Assembly: GCF_000800015.1 (NCBI RefSeq)
Contig: NZ_JUGR01000001.1
Coordinates: 3,410,001 to 3,474,000 of the forward strand
Direction of reading: 5' to 3'
From: Terriglobus sp. TAA 43
Lineage (GTDB): Bacteria; Acidobacteriota; Terriglobia; Terriglobales; Acidobacteriaceae
DNA length: 64,000 nt
Part shown: positions 1 to 8,197 of the stretch, piece by piece
Position numbering within the stretch: position 1 is the first letter of the stretch
Layout of the letters: each line of letters begins with the position of its first letter
Notes under the pieces: generated by a model
Told to the model about the DNA's origin: nothing
The model's input: the letters and a program-made list of their open reading frames with translations, nothing else
The model's database searches: none
Made by a program: the position numbers and the translations under genes

Positions 1-1
1 G

Positions 2-1594
2 CAGGCGATTCGCGATCTCCATCTTCCAAATTCCGTTGCGCCTGCGGATGTGTTTGATCCGCGTCCGGTGGGATTTGTGATGCCGAAAGCCGCTGCCGCC
101 GTAGAGCAAGTCCATGAGAAGGCAGATGCAGCGTTGCTTGCGGACAAGGAGAAGTTGGCCTTCGCTTCCATCGGAGAACTGGGCGCGTTGCTGCGTGCGA
201 AAAAGATCAGCGCAGTAGAACTGGTGAAGTTCTATTTGGAACGCTTGCGTCGGCTTGATCCGAAGCTGCATTTACTGATCACGGCGACGGACGCGCGCGC
301 GTTGAAGCAGGCTGCCGCGCTGGATGCGGAGGCTGCGAAGGGGAAGTGGCGTGGGCCTCTGCATGGCATTCCTTGGGGCGCTAAGGATCTGCTTGCTGTG
401 AAGGGCTATCCCACGACGTGGGGCGCAGGCGGGTTTGAGCATCAAGTCATCGACGAAGACGCCACGGTAGTGCAGCGCCTAGATGCAGCGGGCGCGGTGT
501 TGATTGCGAAGTTGACACTGGGTGCGTTGGCGCAGGGCGATCTTTGGTTTGGTGGGAAGACACGCAACCCTTGGAATCCGAAGCAGGGATCGAGTGGATC
601 GTCTGCGGGACCTGCTTCTGCTGTGGCTGCGGGATGCTGTGCGTTTGCGATTGGTTCGGAGACGCAGGGGTCGATCTCTTCGCCAAGTACTCGCTGCGGT
701 ACGACGGGACATCGACCCACATTTGGCTTTGTGCCGCGCACGGGCGCGATGGCGTTGAGCTGGAGCATGGATAAGCTTGGGCCAATCTGTCACAACGCCC
801 AGGATGCTGCTCTGGTGATGGCTGCGATTGCTGGTGCGGATGAGAAGGATTTGTCTGTGCGATCGGATGTCCGGTTTATGCAAGCAGGCAGGACGGAGTT
901 GGGTTCGTTGCGGATTGGTTATCTGGAGAGTGCATTCGCGGAGCCAACACCGCGTGCTGCGGAGAAGGACGAGACGGCGGCGCAACGGGAACAGCGCGAG
1001 CGCAACTTTGAGCGGCAGCGCTATGACAGCAAATATGATCGCGCGGCGCTGGATGTTTTGCGCGGCATGGGCATCAAGTTGATTCCGGTGAAGCTGCCTG
1101 CGCTGCCGTTTTCATCCATCAGCAAAGTGTTGGGTGTGGAGGCCGCTGCGGCGTTCGACGAGATTACGCGGAATGGTCGCGTGAATCTGTTGACGGAGCA
1201 GTCGCCCAACGATTGGCCGAACCAGTTCCGCACCGCACGCATGTATAGCGGTGTGGATTATGTGCAGGCTATGCGCGCGCGGTCGTTGATCATTGCGGAG
1301 TTGGCCAAGCTATTTGCGTCGGTGGACATTATCGTTACGCCCAGTGGCGGACCGCAACTGACGGCAACTAACCTAAGCGGGCATCCTGCAGTGATTGTCC
1401 CGAACGGCTTGCGCGATCAGGATGCACCGTTGCCTCAGGACACCACCGATGGTGGGCGTATGAATGTTGGGGGACCGGGGACGCCGGTGAGCGTCACGTT
1501 CCTTGGCCAGCTTTATGACGACGCGCGGCTGCTGGCCTTTGCGCGGATGTACCAGGAGAAGACGCGCTTCCACCTGGCACATCCTGCGTTGTAA
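2..1594 (+). CDS. Amidase signature family protein (5' end missing)
   Basis: Ser-Ser-Lys amidohydrolase that would hydrolyse a carboxylic amide. The frame is open to the left edge, so the real start lies outside the window; GTG at 50 is only the first in-window start codon. Visible active-site parts: the catalytic Lys in GAKDLL (Lys at 383-385), the cis-Ser loop GSSGSSAG (about 590-613), and the nucleophile loop ETQGSISSPS (about 660-690). The C-terminal half is complete (GHPAVIVPNG, then a VTFLGQLYDD end), so the core enzyme looks intact. Substrate cannot be read from sequence; related acidobacterial proteins are often annotated as Glu-tRNA amidotransferase A-like, but no gatB/gatC is adjacent. 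It converges on the next gene with a 3-bp gap. Confidence 0.9.
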   Translation, partial: QAIRDLHLPNSVAPADVFDPRPVGFVMPKAAAAVEQVHEKADAALLADKEKLAFASIGELGALLRAKKISAVELVKFYLERLRRLDPKLHLLITATDARALKQAAALDAEAAKGKWRGPLHGIPWGAKDLLAVKGYPTTWGAGGFEHQVIDEDATVVQRLDAAGAVLIAKLTLGALAQGDLWFGGKTRNPWNPKQGSSGSSAGPASAVAAGCCAFAIGSETQGSISSPSTRCGTTGHRPTFGFVPRTGAMALSWSMDKLGPICHNAQDAALVMAAIAGADEKDLSVRSDVRFMQAGRTELGSLRIGYLESAFAEPTPRAAEKDETAAQREQRERNFERQRYDSKYDRAALDVLRGMGIKLIPVKLPALPFSSISKVLGVEAAAAFDEITRNGRVNLLTEQSPNDWPNQFRTARMYSGVDYVQAMRARSLIIAELAKLFASVDIIVTPSGGPQLTATNLSGHPAVIVPNGLRDQDAPLPQDTTDGGRMNVGGPGTPVSVTFLGQLYDDARLLAFARMYQEKTRFHLAHPAL

Positions 1595-1597
1595 AGG

Positions 1598-2899
1598 CTA
1601 CGGAGCCTGGACGGCTGCGGCCATATCGCTGTGCTTTGTTTCGCGGATGGCGAGCAGGCCGATCATGGTGAGCACGGCGGATGAAGTGAGGTAGTAGCCC
1701 ACGTACTTCAGTCCGTAGTGCTTCGCGAGCCACAGTGCAATGTAGGGTGCGAGCGATGCGCCCACGATGCCTGCAATGCTGAAGGCGAGAGAGCTGCCGG
1801 TGTAGCGTACAGGCGTTGGGAAGAGTTCAGAGAGGACTGTGCCAAGTGGGCCGTAGACAAGGCCCATCAGTGTGAGTCCAAGTATGAGCATCAGTTGTGC
1901 ACCACCGTGCCCTGCCTGAAATAGCGGCGCGAAGGCGAAGCCATAGGCACCGATGGCGACGTTAATGGCGATCATGACAGGCTTGCGGCCTTTCTCTGCC
2001 AGTAGAGCCGCCACTGGAATGGCCAGCGCAAAGAAAAGCACGCCGACCAACTGCATCCTCAGGAAATCCGGCTTGGAGTAGCCGAGGGCGGTCGTTGCCC
2101 ATGTGAGCGTGAAGACGATCATCAGATAGAAGGCGACGAACGCCGAGAGGCTGGTGAGGATGCCCGCAATGACTGTACCGAAGTGGTTCTTCAGCACGGA
2201 GAGGATGGGCACGCGCTGGGCTTCGCGGCGTGCCATGGATTCAGCGAACACGGGCGTTTCCGTGATGGTGAGTCGCACGTAGAGGCCAAGCAGTACAAGC
2301 ACGCCGCTGGCGAGGAACGGCAGACGCCAGCCGAACGATAGGAACTGCGCGGGCGTGAGCCACTTCGAAAGCACCAGAAAAACGGAGCTGGAGAAGAAGA
2401 AGCCGATGGGAGCGCCAAGCTGCGGGAACATGCCATACCAGGCGCGTTTGTTCGGTGGTGCATTTTCCGTAGCAAGCAGGACAGCGCCGCCCCATTCGCC
2501 ACCAAGTCCAATGCCCTGTCCAAAGCGGCACAACGCCAGCAGCAGCGATGCAAGGACACCCGCGGTCTTATACGTAGGCAGTAGCCCCACGCCCACGGTG
2601 GAGAGGCCCATGGTGGAAAGCGCGAGGACCAGCGTGGTTTTGCGTCCGATCCGGTCGCCGAAGTGGCCAAAGAGAGCCGATCCAATGGGCCGAGCAATGA
2701 AAGCGATCGCGAAGGTCGCCAGCGATTGAAGCGTCGCCGCGGTGGGATCGCCTGCCGGGAAGAACAGGAGCGGGAATACGATAACGGCCGCTGTGGCGTA
2801 GATATAGAAATCGAAAAACTCTACGGTGGTGCCTACGAGCGAGGCAAACAGCACTTGTGCGGGTGTATTGATGGGCTTGGTCGATCCGGCGCTTGTCAT
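1598..2899 (-). CDS. MFS transporter, metabolite:H+ symporter (MHS) type
   Basis: A 433-residue 12-helix permease. Helix 1 carries GTTVEFFDFYIYAT and the loop after helix 2 carries GHFGDRIGRKTTL, the signatures of the ProP/ShiA/citrate MHS family. A second conserved segment, CRFGQGIGLGGEWGGA, lies in helices 4-5. These carriers import organic acids, betaine or aromatic acids with protons; the substrate here is unknown. ATG at 2899 is preferred over an upstream in-frame TTG at 2947 because the family N-terminus begins about there. The convergent amidase could point to amide or acid uptake, but that is only context. Confidence 0.9.
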   Translation of the reverse strand: MTSAGSTKPINTPAQVLFASLVGTTVEFFDFYIYATAAVIVFPLLFFPAGDPTAATLQSLATFAIAFIARPIGSALFGHFGDRIGRKTTLVLALSTMGLSTVGVGLLPTYKTAGVLASLLLALCRFGQGIGLGGEWGGAVLLATENAPPNKRAWYGMFPQLGAPIGFFFSSSVFLVLSKWLTPAQFLSFGWRLPFLASGVLVLLGLYVRLTITETPVFAESMARREAQRVPILSVLKNHFGTVIAGILTSLSAFVAFYLMIVFTLTWATTALGYSKPDFLRMQLVGVLFFALAIPVAALLAEKGRKPVMIAINVAIGAYGFAFAPLFQAGHGGAQLMLILGLTLMGLVYGPLGTVLSELFPTPVRYTGSSLAFSIAGIVGASLAPYIALWLAKHYGLKYVGYYLTSSAVLTMIGLLAIRETKHSDMAAAVQAP

Positions 2900-2953
2900 G
2901 GATGCATTCCATGATGCTTGCCGGAGTGTGCCGGATTCAAGTGGCAAGATAAC

Positions 2954-3649
2954 TTACCAGTGAGTAAAGATCCGGGCAAGCAGCGGAGCCAGCAGGGCAG
3001 TCATCAAGCCGTTGACGCCAATGGCGATGCCCGCGAAGGCTGCCGGAACAGGGCCGAGCGGGATGACGCTGGCCGCTGCAATGCCGCTTCCGGCGGTCCC
3101 GGCGGCTAGTCCAGTGGCTGCCGGATGATGGACACGTAGCGTTCGCAGCAGCATGGGCAGTGCAATGGCGGTGAGGATGCCGGCAAGGATGGCGAAGACG
3201 GCTGTGAGGGACGCGCTGCCGCCGATGGTGTCCGAAACCCCCATAGCGATGGGAGTTGTGAGCGACTTCGGCAGCATGGAAAGCGCAAGAAAGCGGCTTC
3301 CTCCACAGAGACGAACCAGGGCGTAGGCGCTGACTGCTCCTGTTACGGAACCGGCGAAGAGAGCGGCGAGCGTGGGCAGAAGGCCGCGTCGCAGATGCTC
3401 CAGCGATTGCACCACGGGAATGGCGAGCGCCACGGTGGCCGGTCCAAGCAGGAAGTGCAGTAGCTGCACGGCGGAGAAGTATTGCGCATAAGAGATGTGC
3501 AGCAGCCAGAGCGAAGTGCCGACCAGCACGATGCCGATGAGCGTCGGGTTGGCCAATGGGGATCGTGTGCGGCGCTGCAACCATGCGCCTGCCAGATAAA
3601 ACAAAATCGTCAGTGGGAGCCACAGCAGTGGTTCAGTGCGCAGTGTCAT
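2954..3649 (-). CDS. lrgB: LrgB-family membrane protein
   Basis: A 231-residue multi-spanning protein of the LrgB/CidB (YohK) family, the larger partner of the LrgA/LrgB system implicated in murein hydrolase export and, in some species, pyruvate transport. Family segments visible: LNPT-like SPLANPTLIGIVLV near residue 30, LGPATVALAIPV near 75, and the conserved MLPKSLTTPIAMGVSDTIGG near 130-150. ATG at 3649 overlaps the lrgA stop by four bases (ATGA), so the pair is translationally coupled. A longer open frame upstream of this ATG is antisense to the neighbouring ABC gene and was not used. Confidence 0.92.
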   Translation of the reverse strand: MTLRTEPLLWLPLTILFYLAGAWLQRRTRSPLANPTLIGIVLVGTSLWLLHISYAQYFSAVQLLHFLLGPATVALAIPVVQSLEHLRRGLLPTLAALFAGSVTGAVSAYALVRLCGGSRFLALSMLPKSLTTPIAMGVSDTIGGSASLTAVFAILAGILTAIALPMLLRTLRVHHPAATGLAAGTAGSGIAAASVIPLGPVPAAFAGIAIGVNGLMTALLAPLLARIFTHW

Positions 3650-4023
3650 CGTTGCTCCGACGTGATGGCGACGCGTTGGCCGCGACGTAGCAGCCATTGC
3701 ATGACGAGTGCTGTCGCCGCCACAGTCAACGCGGTGGAGAGCAAAAGCGCCACGGTAATGGGTAGCCATGCAGAGCGCAACAGACCGAGGTTCGCCACGA
3801 CGCCCGCGCCAGCAGGGATGAATAGCAAGCCGAGCCAGCGCAATAGACCGTTGGAGGTTTGCACCAGCGCTGCGTCTGGTTCGCGTTTGCGAAGCAGCAG
3901 GATGACTGCAAGCAACGCCATGCCCAGCACGGCGCCGGGCAGCGGCAGATGCAGCGCGCGGTGCAACGCCTCGCCTGCCAGTTGCGCGGCGAGCAGTATC
4001 AGGAAGGATCGAAGCGTTGCCAT
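3646..4023 (-). CDS. lrgA: LrgA/CidA-family holin-like protein
   Basis: A 125-residue four-helix membrane protein. The family hallmark LPGAVLGMALLAVILL lies near residues 27-45, and FIPAGAGVVANLGLL (canonical FVPAGVGVM) near 70-85. It is the small partner of LrgB and is thought to act like a holin or as half of a transporter. ATG at 4023 was chosen; an in-frame GTG six bases upstream (4029) is possible. Divergent from the ABC ATPase gene, with only about 40 bp between the two starts, so both promoters must overlap there. Confidence 0.92.
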   Translation of the reverse strand: MATLRSFLILLAAQLAGEALHRALHLPLPGAVLGMALLAVILLLRKREPDAALVQTSNGLLRWLGLLFIPAGAGVVANLGLLRSAWLPITVALLLSTALTVAATALVMQWLLRRGQRVAITSEQR

Positions 4024-4061
4024 ACGCACACCAGCGTAGCGCGTTTGATAGCATCCGCACT

Positions 4062-4832
4062 ATGAGTACTCCGCTACTGGTTGCCGAAGGGCTTGTGAAG
4101 GAATACGGCAACAGCCGCGTGGTCAGCGGTGTTTCGCTTTCCATTGCGCGGGGAGAGATCCTAGGGCTGGTGGGCGAGAGCGGCAGCGGTAAGAGCACTG
4201 TGGCGCGCATGGTGCTGCGGTTGATTGAACCAACGCAGGGCACGGTTCATTTTGATGGGATGGATGTACTGAAGGCTGGTCGCAGCGAGATGAAGGCGCT
4301 GCGGCGCCGAATGGGCGTGGTGTTTCAGGACCCCTTTGCTGCTCTTGATCCGCGTATGCGGGTACGCGACATCCTTGCGGAGCCATTTGCCATTCACGGC
4401 GAACAGACGCTGCAGGGGCGGTCAATGGAAGAAACATTGACCGCCATGCTGTGCGAGGTGGGATTGGATGCTTCCGCGCTGGATCGGTATCCGCATGCGT
4501 TCAGCGGAGGTCAGCGGCAGCGCATCAACATTGCGCGTGCGCTGGCGTTGCGGCCGGAGTTCCTGGTACTGGATGAGCCGGTGAGCGCACTGGATGTGTC
4601 GGTGGGTGCGCAGGTGATTAATCTGTTGCGTGATTTGCAGAAGACGCGAGGATTGACGTGCTTATTCATTTCGCATTCCATGCCGTTGGTGCGGTATTTG
4701 TGCGACCGCGTGGCAGTGATGCGTCGCGGTGAACTGGTTGAAGCGGGCGATGCGGTCAGCATCTGCGAACATCCTCGCGAAGCGTACACGCAGGCCTTGA
4801 TCGCGGCGACCCCAGAGTTTGCCGGGCTCTAA
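4062..4832 (+). CDS. ABC transporter ATP-binding protein, OppF/DppF type
   Basis: A 256-residue ATPase subunit. Walker A GESGSGKST, Q-loop VFQDPFAALDPRMRV, signature FSGGQRQRINIARAL, Walker B FLVLDEPVSALD and H-loop FISHSM are all intact and in order. The 'DPFAALDPRM' Q-loop and 'PVSALDVSV' after Walker B are typical of peptide/nickel importer ATPases (OppF, DppF, GsiA C-half). No permease, OppD or binding protein is nearby, so its membrane partners must be encoded elsewhere. The short C-terminal cysteine-bearing extension often seen in OppD/OppF is nearly absent. ATG at 4062 is preferred to an earlier in-frame start at 4017 inside the divergent lrgA gene. Confidence 0.9.
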   Translation: MSTPLLVAEGLVKEYGNSRVVSGVSLSIARGEILGLVGESGSGKSTVARMVLRLIEPTQGTVHFDGMDVLKAGRSEMKALRRRMGVVFQDPFAALDPRMRVRDILAEPFAIHGEQTLQGRSMEETLTAMLCEVGLDASALDRYPHAFSGGQRQRINIARALALRPEFLVLDEPVSALDVSVGAQVINLLRDLQKTRGLTCLFISHSMPLVRYLCDRVAVMRRGELVEAGDAVSICEHPREAYTQALIAATPEFAGL

Positions 4833-4948
4833 ACCACTTCTCTGTGGACGACAGTCTGACGGCTTCTCGCATCTGAACAACGCAGGAACTCGAATCCCCA
4901 CGGACCTCTGCGTCCGTTTCATGCCCCACGGCATACGAGGAACCTGCA

Positions 4949-5998
4949 ATGACGCAGCCGACCGCACACACACCCGAGAATCCGCAGCAGAGGGCAGCCG
5001 AACGCGGATGGGGCCTACATGCAATGGAGAAGAACGCATGGGCAATGGTGCAGAGTTCGCCGATCCATAGGATGTGGGATCTACGAGGCGTTCCGCTGAA
5101 AGAAGTGGCGAAGCGTACGTGGAAGGGCATTGATGACGACAACCTTTTCGGCCGTGCATCGCAGCTTGCGTATGCGTTCTTCTCTGCTATTTTTCCCGCT
5201 TTGATCGCGATTTCATCCTTGATGGGATTGATCGCGAAGTCGTCAGGGCATCTATATTTTGCGTTGTTGAACAAGCTTGGGACGTTAATCCCGCCTACCG
5301 CTTTCGCGCTGGTCACGGAGACGTTTCGTCAGACCACGAGCGCGTCTACGCCTGGGAAGGTTACGTTTGGACTTCTGTTCGCATTGTTCTCTGCAAGCGT
5401 TGGTATCTCCGCACTGCAGGACACGCTGAACTCTGTCTATCGCGTGCGGGAGTCGCGTCCTTTCTGGAAGGCTCGCGTGGAGGCGATGGGTCTCACGCTG
5501 GTTGTGGGCTCGCTGATTCTTGCTTCTGTGCTGGTTCTGTTCGGCGGTGATCTCGCTGCGAATTATCTTGCACACTTGTTTCGCGGCGCTTGGGTGCTGG
5601 CGATCATCCTGCGTGTGCTGTATTGGATTGTGGCGTCATTGCTGGTGATTCTTTCGTTTGAGGTGATGTATTACTGCTGCCCTGATGTGCAGCACCGGGT
5701 ATGGCGTTGGTTTACACCCGGCGGCGTTGTTGGATTGCTCGGATGGATTGCGGGTTCGGTTGCCCTGCGTGTGTATCTGCATTACTTCAACAGTTATTCC
5801 GTTACATACGGATCGCTTGGCGCTGTCATCATCCTGTTGCTCTGGTTTTATCTGTCGGGCGTGATGATTCTGTTGGGCGGTGAAGTGAATTCAGAGATTG
5901 AACGCGCCGCGGCAGAAAAGAAGATTGCCAGTGGCGAGGTGCCGACTGCATCTGCTGTCGCGAAGGTGGAATTGAATCCGGGAAAGGCGGCAAGTTAG
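4949..5998 (+). CDS. YihY/virulence factor BrkB family membrane protein
   Basis: A 349-residue inner-membrane protein with a soluble N-terminus of about 75 residues and six predicted helices. Family motifs: QLAYAFFSAIFPALIAISS, the EVMYYCCPDVQHRVWRWFTPGG segment (canonical YrxxPn...w..v.pGa), and YGSLGAVIILLLWFYLSG then ILLGGEVNSEIE at the C-terminal end. Once annotated as RNase BN, the family is now regarded as a membrane protein of poorly known role (proposed lipid or small-molecule transport). GAGG lies shortly upstream of the ATG. Confidence 0.92.
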   Translation: MTQPTAHTPENPQQRAAERGWGLHAMEKNAWAMVQSSPIHRMWDLRGVPLKEVAKRTWKGIDDDNLFGRASQLAYAFFSAIFPALIAISSLMGLIAKSSGHLYFALLNKLGTLIPPTAFALVTETFRQTTSASTPGKVTFGLLFALFSASVGISALQDTLNSVYRVRESRPFWKARVEAMGLTLVVGSLILASVLVLFGGDLAANYLAHLFRGAWVLAIILRVLYWIVASLLVILSFEVMYYCCPDVQHRVWRWFTPGGVVGLLGWIAGSVALRVYLHYFNSYSVTYGSLGAVIILLLWFYLSGVMILLGGEVNSEIERAAAEKKIASGEVPTASAVAKVELNPGKAAS

Positions 5999-6045
5999 GC
6001 CTTGGCGATTTCCTAGCGCTTCCGCCGGAGTAGACTCATTCGCAC

Positions 6046-7491
6046 ATGAGTCTTTATGGAATTGTGATTGGGCTGATCGTGGTGACGCTGCTTGCAGTGT
6101 CGCTCTCACGCGTTCGGCAGGTGCGTACGAAAGCGGATTACCTGGTGGCTGGGCGGACATTGCCTGCGGCTGTGCTGGTGTTCACGCTGCTCTCAAGCTG
6201 GATTGGTTCAGGGTCGCTGCTGGGTGGCGCGGAGAATGCGTATCGCCATGGCTTTGCAGCGCTGTGGCAGGGTGGCGGCGGCTGGGCCGGCCTGGCGCTG
6301 ATCTTCTTCATCGCACCACGCGCGCGTAAGTTTGCAAAGTTCACGATTCCGGATTTGCTTGAGGCTCGTTATAACCAAACGGCGCGTGTGCTTGGTGTGA
6401 TTGCAGTACTGTTCACTTATACGGCAATCACCAGCTATCAGTTGATCGGTGGCGGCGACATTCTCCATCTCATCTTCCCGGATCGCATTAGCGCTATCGC
6501 CGGACGCTACATCATTGCGGGATTCGTCATTGTCTTCACGGCGATTGCGGGTATGGGATCTGTCGCGTACATGGATGTGGTGATTGGATCGTTGGCAACC
6601 GTAACGATCCTGTTGTCGCTGCCCATCCTGATTCATCTGACGGGCGGATGGCATGCAGTGCATGCCGCGCTTCCTGCAACGCACTTCATGGTACTGGGTG
6701 ACATTACACCGGTGCAGGCAGCAGAGTTGTTTCTGCCTACGTGTTTGCTCATGCTGGGCAATCAGTCTATGTATCAGAAGTTTTTTTCTGCGAAGAGTGA
6801 GCGCGATGCGCGCAATGCCGTAGTGGGCTGGGTGATTGGCACGGTAGTCCTGGAGACGGCGATTGTAGCGCTGGCGCTGGTGGGATCTGCGATGTTCCCC
6901 ACGGGCGAAGTGAGCCAGCATCCGCGCGAGATCCTTGCTTATCTTGCGATGAACGGACTGCGCGGGAATGCGATGGTGGAGTTCCTGGGTGCGCTGATGA
7001 TGGGCGCGATCTTTGCGAAGATCATCTCGACGGCAAACAACTACCTCTTTAGCCCGGCAACGAATCTTGTGAACGATGTGTTTGTTCGCTATCTGCGCCC
7101 GACAGCGGGCGATCAGGAAGTGCTGCTGGTGTCGCGCTTGATGGTGGTGTTGCTGGGAGTGTGGGCACTCTGGCAATCGCTCGGCACGGAGAGCGTGCTG
7201 AAAAAGAGTCTCTATGCGTACACGATTTATTCTGCCGCACTGACACCGGTGATCCTGGCAGCGTTCTTCTGGAAGCGTGCTACGGCCGCGGCCGCGGTGA
7301 CTTCGATTGCGCTGGGAACCGTGGTGACGGTGGGCTGGGATAGTGCGTGGGTACATCGTGTATTTCCTGCTGCGATTGCAGAGCGCGATGCAATTCTTCC
7401 GGCGCTTTTGGTCAGTCTATTGGCGTTGTTTGCAGTGAGCCTGATGACGCCGAAGCCAACGGAGGAGCAGTTGCAGCCGTTCCAGGTGTGA
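6046..7491 (+). CDS. Sodium:solute symporter family (SSS) transporter
   Basis: A 481-residue protein with about 13 membrane helices. It shows DYLVAGRTLP and SSWIGSGSLLGGAENAYRHG in helix 1 and its loop (family: DYflaGR, w.sa...g..g.ayr.G), then FTIPDLLEARYN. The SMYQKFFSAKSERDARNA segment matches the family's d.w.Qr.laakd...a. Helix 8, FAKIISTANNYLFSPATN, is the Na+-site helix. It should import a solute with Na+; the solute (sugar, nucleobase or carboxylate) is not evident. Standalone gene with short flanking gaps. Confidence 0.9.
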   Translation: MSLYGIVIGLIVVTLLAVSLSRVRQVRTKADYLVAGRTLPAAVLVFTLLSSWIGSGSLLGGAENAYRHGFAALWQGGGGWAGLALIFFIAPRARKFAKFTIPDLLEARYNQTARVLGVIAVLFTYTAITSYQLIGGGDILHLIFPDRISAIAGRYIIAGFVIVFTAIAGMGSVAYMDVVIGSLATVTILLSLPILIHLTGGWHAVHAALPATHFMVLGDITPVQAAELFLPTCLLMLGNQSMYQKFFSAKSERDARNAVVGWVIGTVVLETAIVALALVGSAMFPTGEVSQHPREILAYLAMNGLRGNAMVEFLGALMMGAIFAKIISTANNYLFSPATNLVNDVFVRYLRPTAGDQEVLLVSRLMVVLLGVWALWQSLGTESVLKKSLYAYTIYSAALTPVILAAFFWKRATAAAAVTSIALGTVVTVGWDSAWVHRVFPAAIAERDAILPALLVSLLALFAVSLMTPKPTEEQLQPFQV

Positions 7492-7531
7492 CGGGCTGAA
7501 GTTTGCGCCGCAGTGTGTCGATAAAGGACAC

Positions 7532-8197
7532 ATGCGATGCTTTCATTTGAATTTGCACGGCAGGGCTCTGATCGTGGCAGGGGTATGGATGACGCTTGCG
7601 GTGTCAATGCGTGCGCAACAGAGCCTTGCGGATATGTCGCGTTCCGCAGCGATGATGAACAGTGTCATGCCGGTAGGGGATACGGATGGCTTGCCTTCGC
7701 CGCCGTCGACACTGGAAGATGCACTGCATTCCCTCTACACAAGTGCAGATGTGATCTTTACCGGCGAAGTCACTGCGGTGGAACGCAATGACGAGATTGT
7801 CACTGTGCGCTTTCAGGTGATAGAGGGCATCCGTGGCGTGAGCGATGGCGCGACGTATGTGTTGCGCGAGTGGGCCGGGCTTTGGGTGGATGAGCCTTCG
7901 CGTTACGTCGTGAAAGAGCAACGGTTGATGCTGTTGCGCGCAAATTCGGCGTGCGGTTACGCTTCGCCTGCAGGGGGCGTGGGTGCCTTTGTCATGCACG
8001 GTGACAGCGTGCAGGGAAGCGTTGATCTGCGATGGCTGGCCGTGCAGGTTGCAGCTCCCGCTCACAACACTGTGCAACCCGCAGCCCAGACGTTCGCAGC
8101 AGTTGAACCGACCGCAAAAAGCGACATTTCGCAGATGGATCGCGCGGTGGTGACTTCCATGTTGCGTGCGTGGCGTCGGCTGGAGGTCGCACAGTGA
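7532..8197 (+). CDS. Secreted protein of unknown function, coupled to the pseudo-metzincin gene
   Basis: A 221-residue protein with an N-terminal signal sequence (basic start, hydrophobic LIVAGVWMTLAVSM, probable cleavage after MRAQ). The body DVIFTGEVTAVERND...VRFQVIEGIRG...YVLREWAGLW resembles the OB/TIMP-like 'secreted, GEV' module found in acidobacterial proteins: a beta-rich domain starting with a 'FxGxV' strand, with one Cys (C..YASPAGGVG). No enzyme motif is visible. The ATG follows AAGGA. The stop overlaps the GTG of the next gene (GTGA), so the two are translated together. Confidence 0.8.
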   Translation: MRCFHLNLHGRALIVAGVWMTLAVSMRAQQSLADMSRSAAMMNSVMPVGDTDGLPSPPSTLEDALHSLYTSADVIFTGEVTAVERNDEIVTVRFQVIEGIRGVSDGATYVLREWAGLWVDEPSRYVVKEQRLMLLRANSACGYASPAGGVGAFVMHGDSVQGSVDLRWLAVQVAAPAHNTVQPAAQTFAAVEPTAKSDISQMDRAVVTSMLRAWRRLEVAQ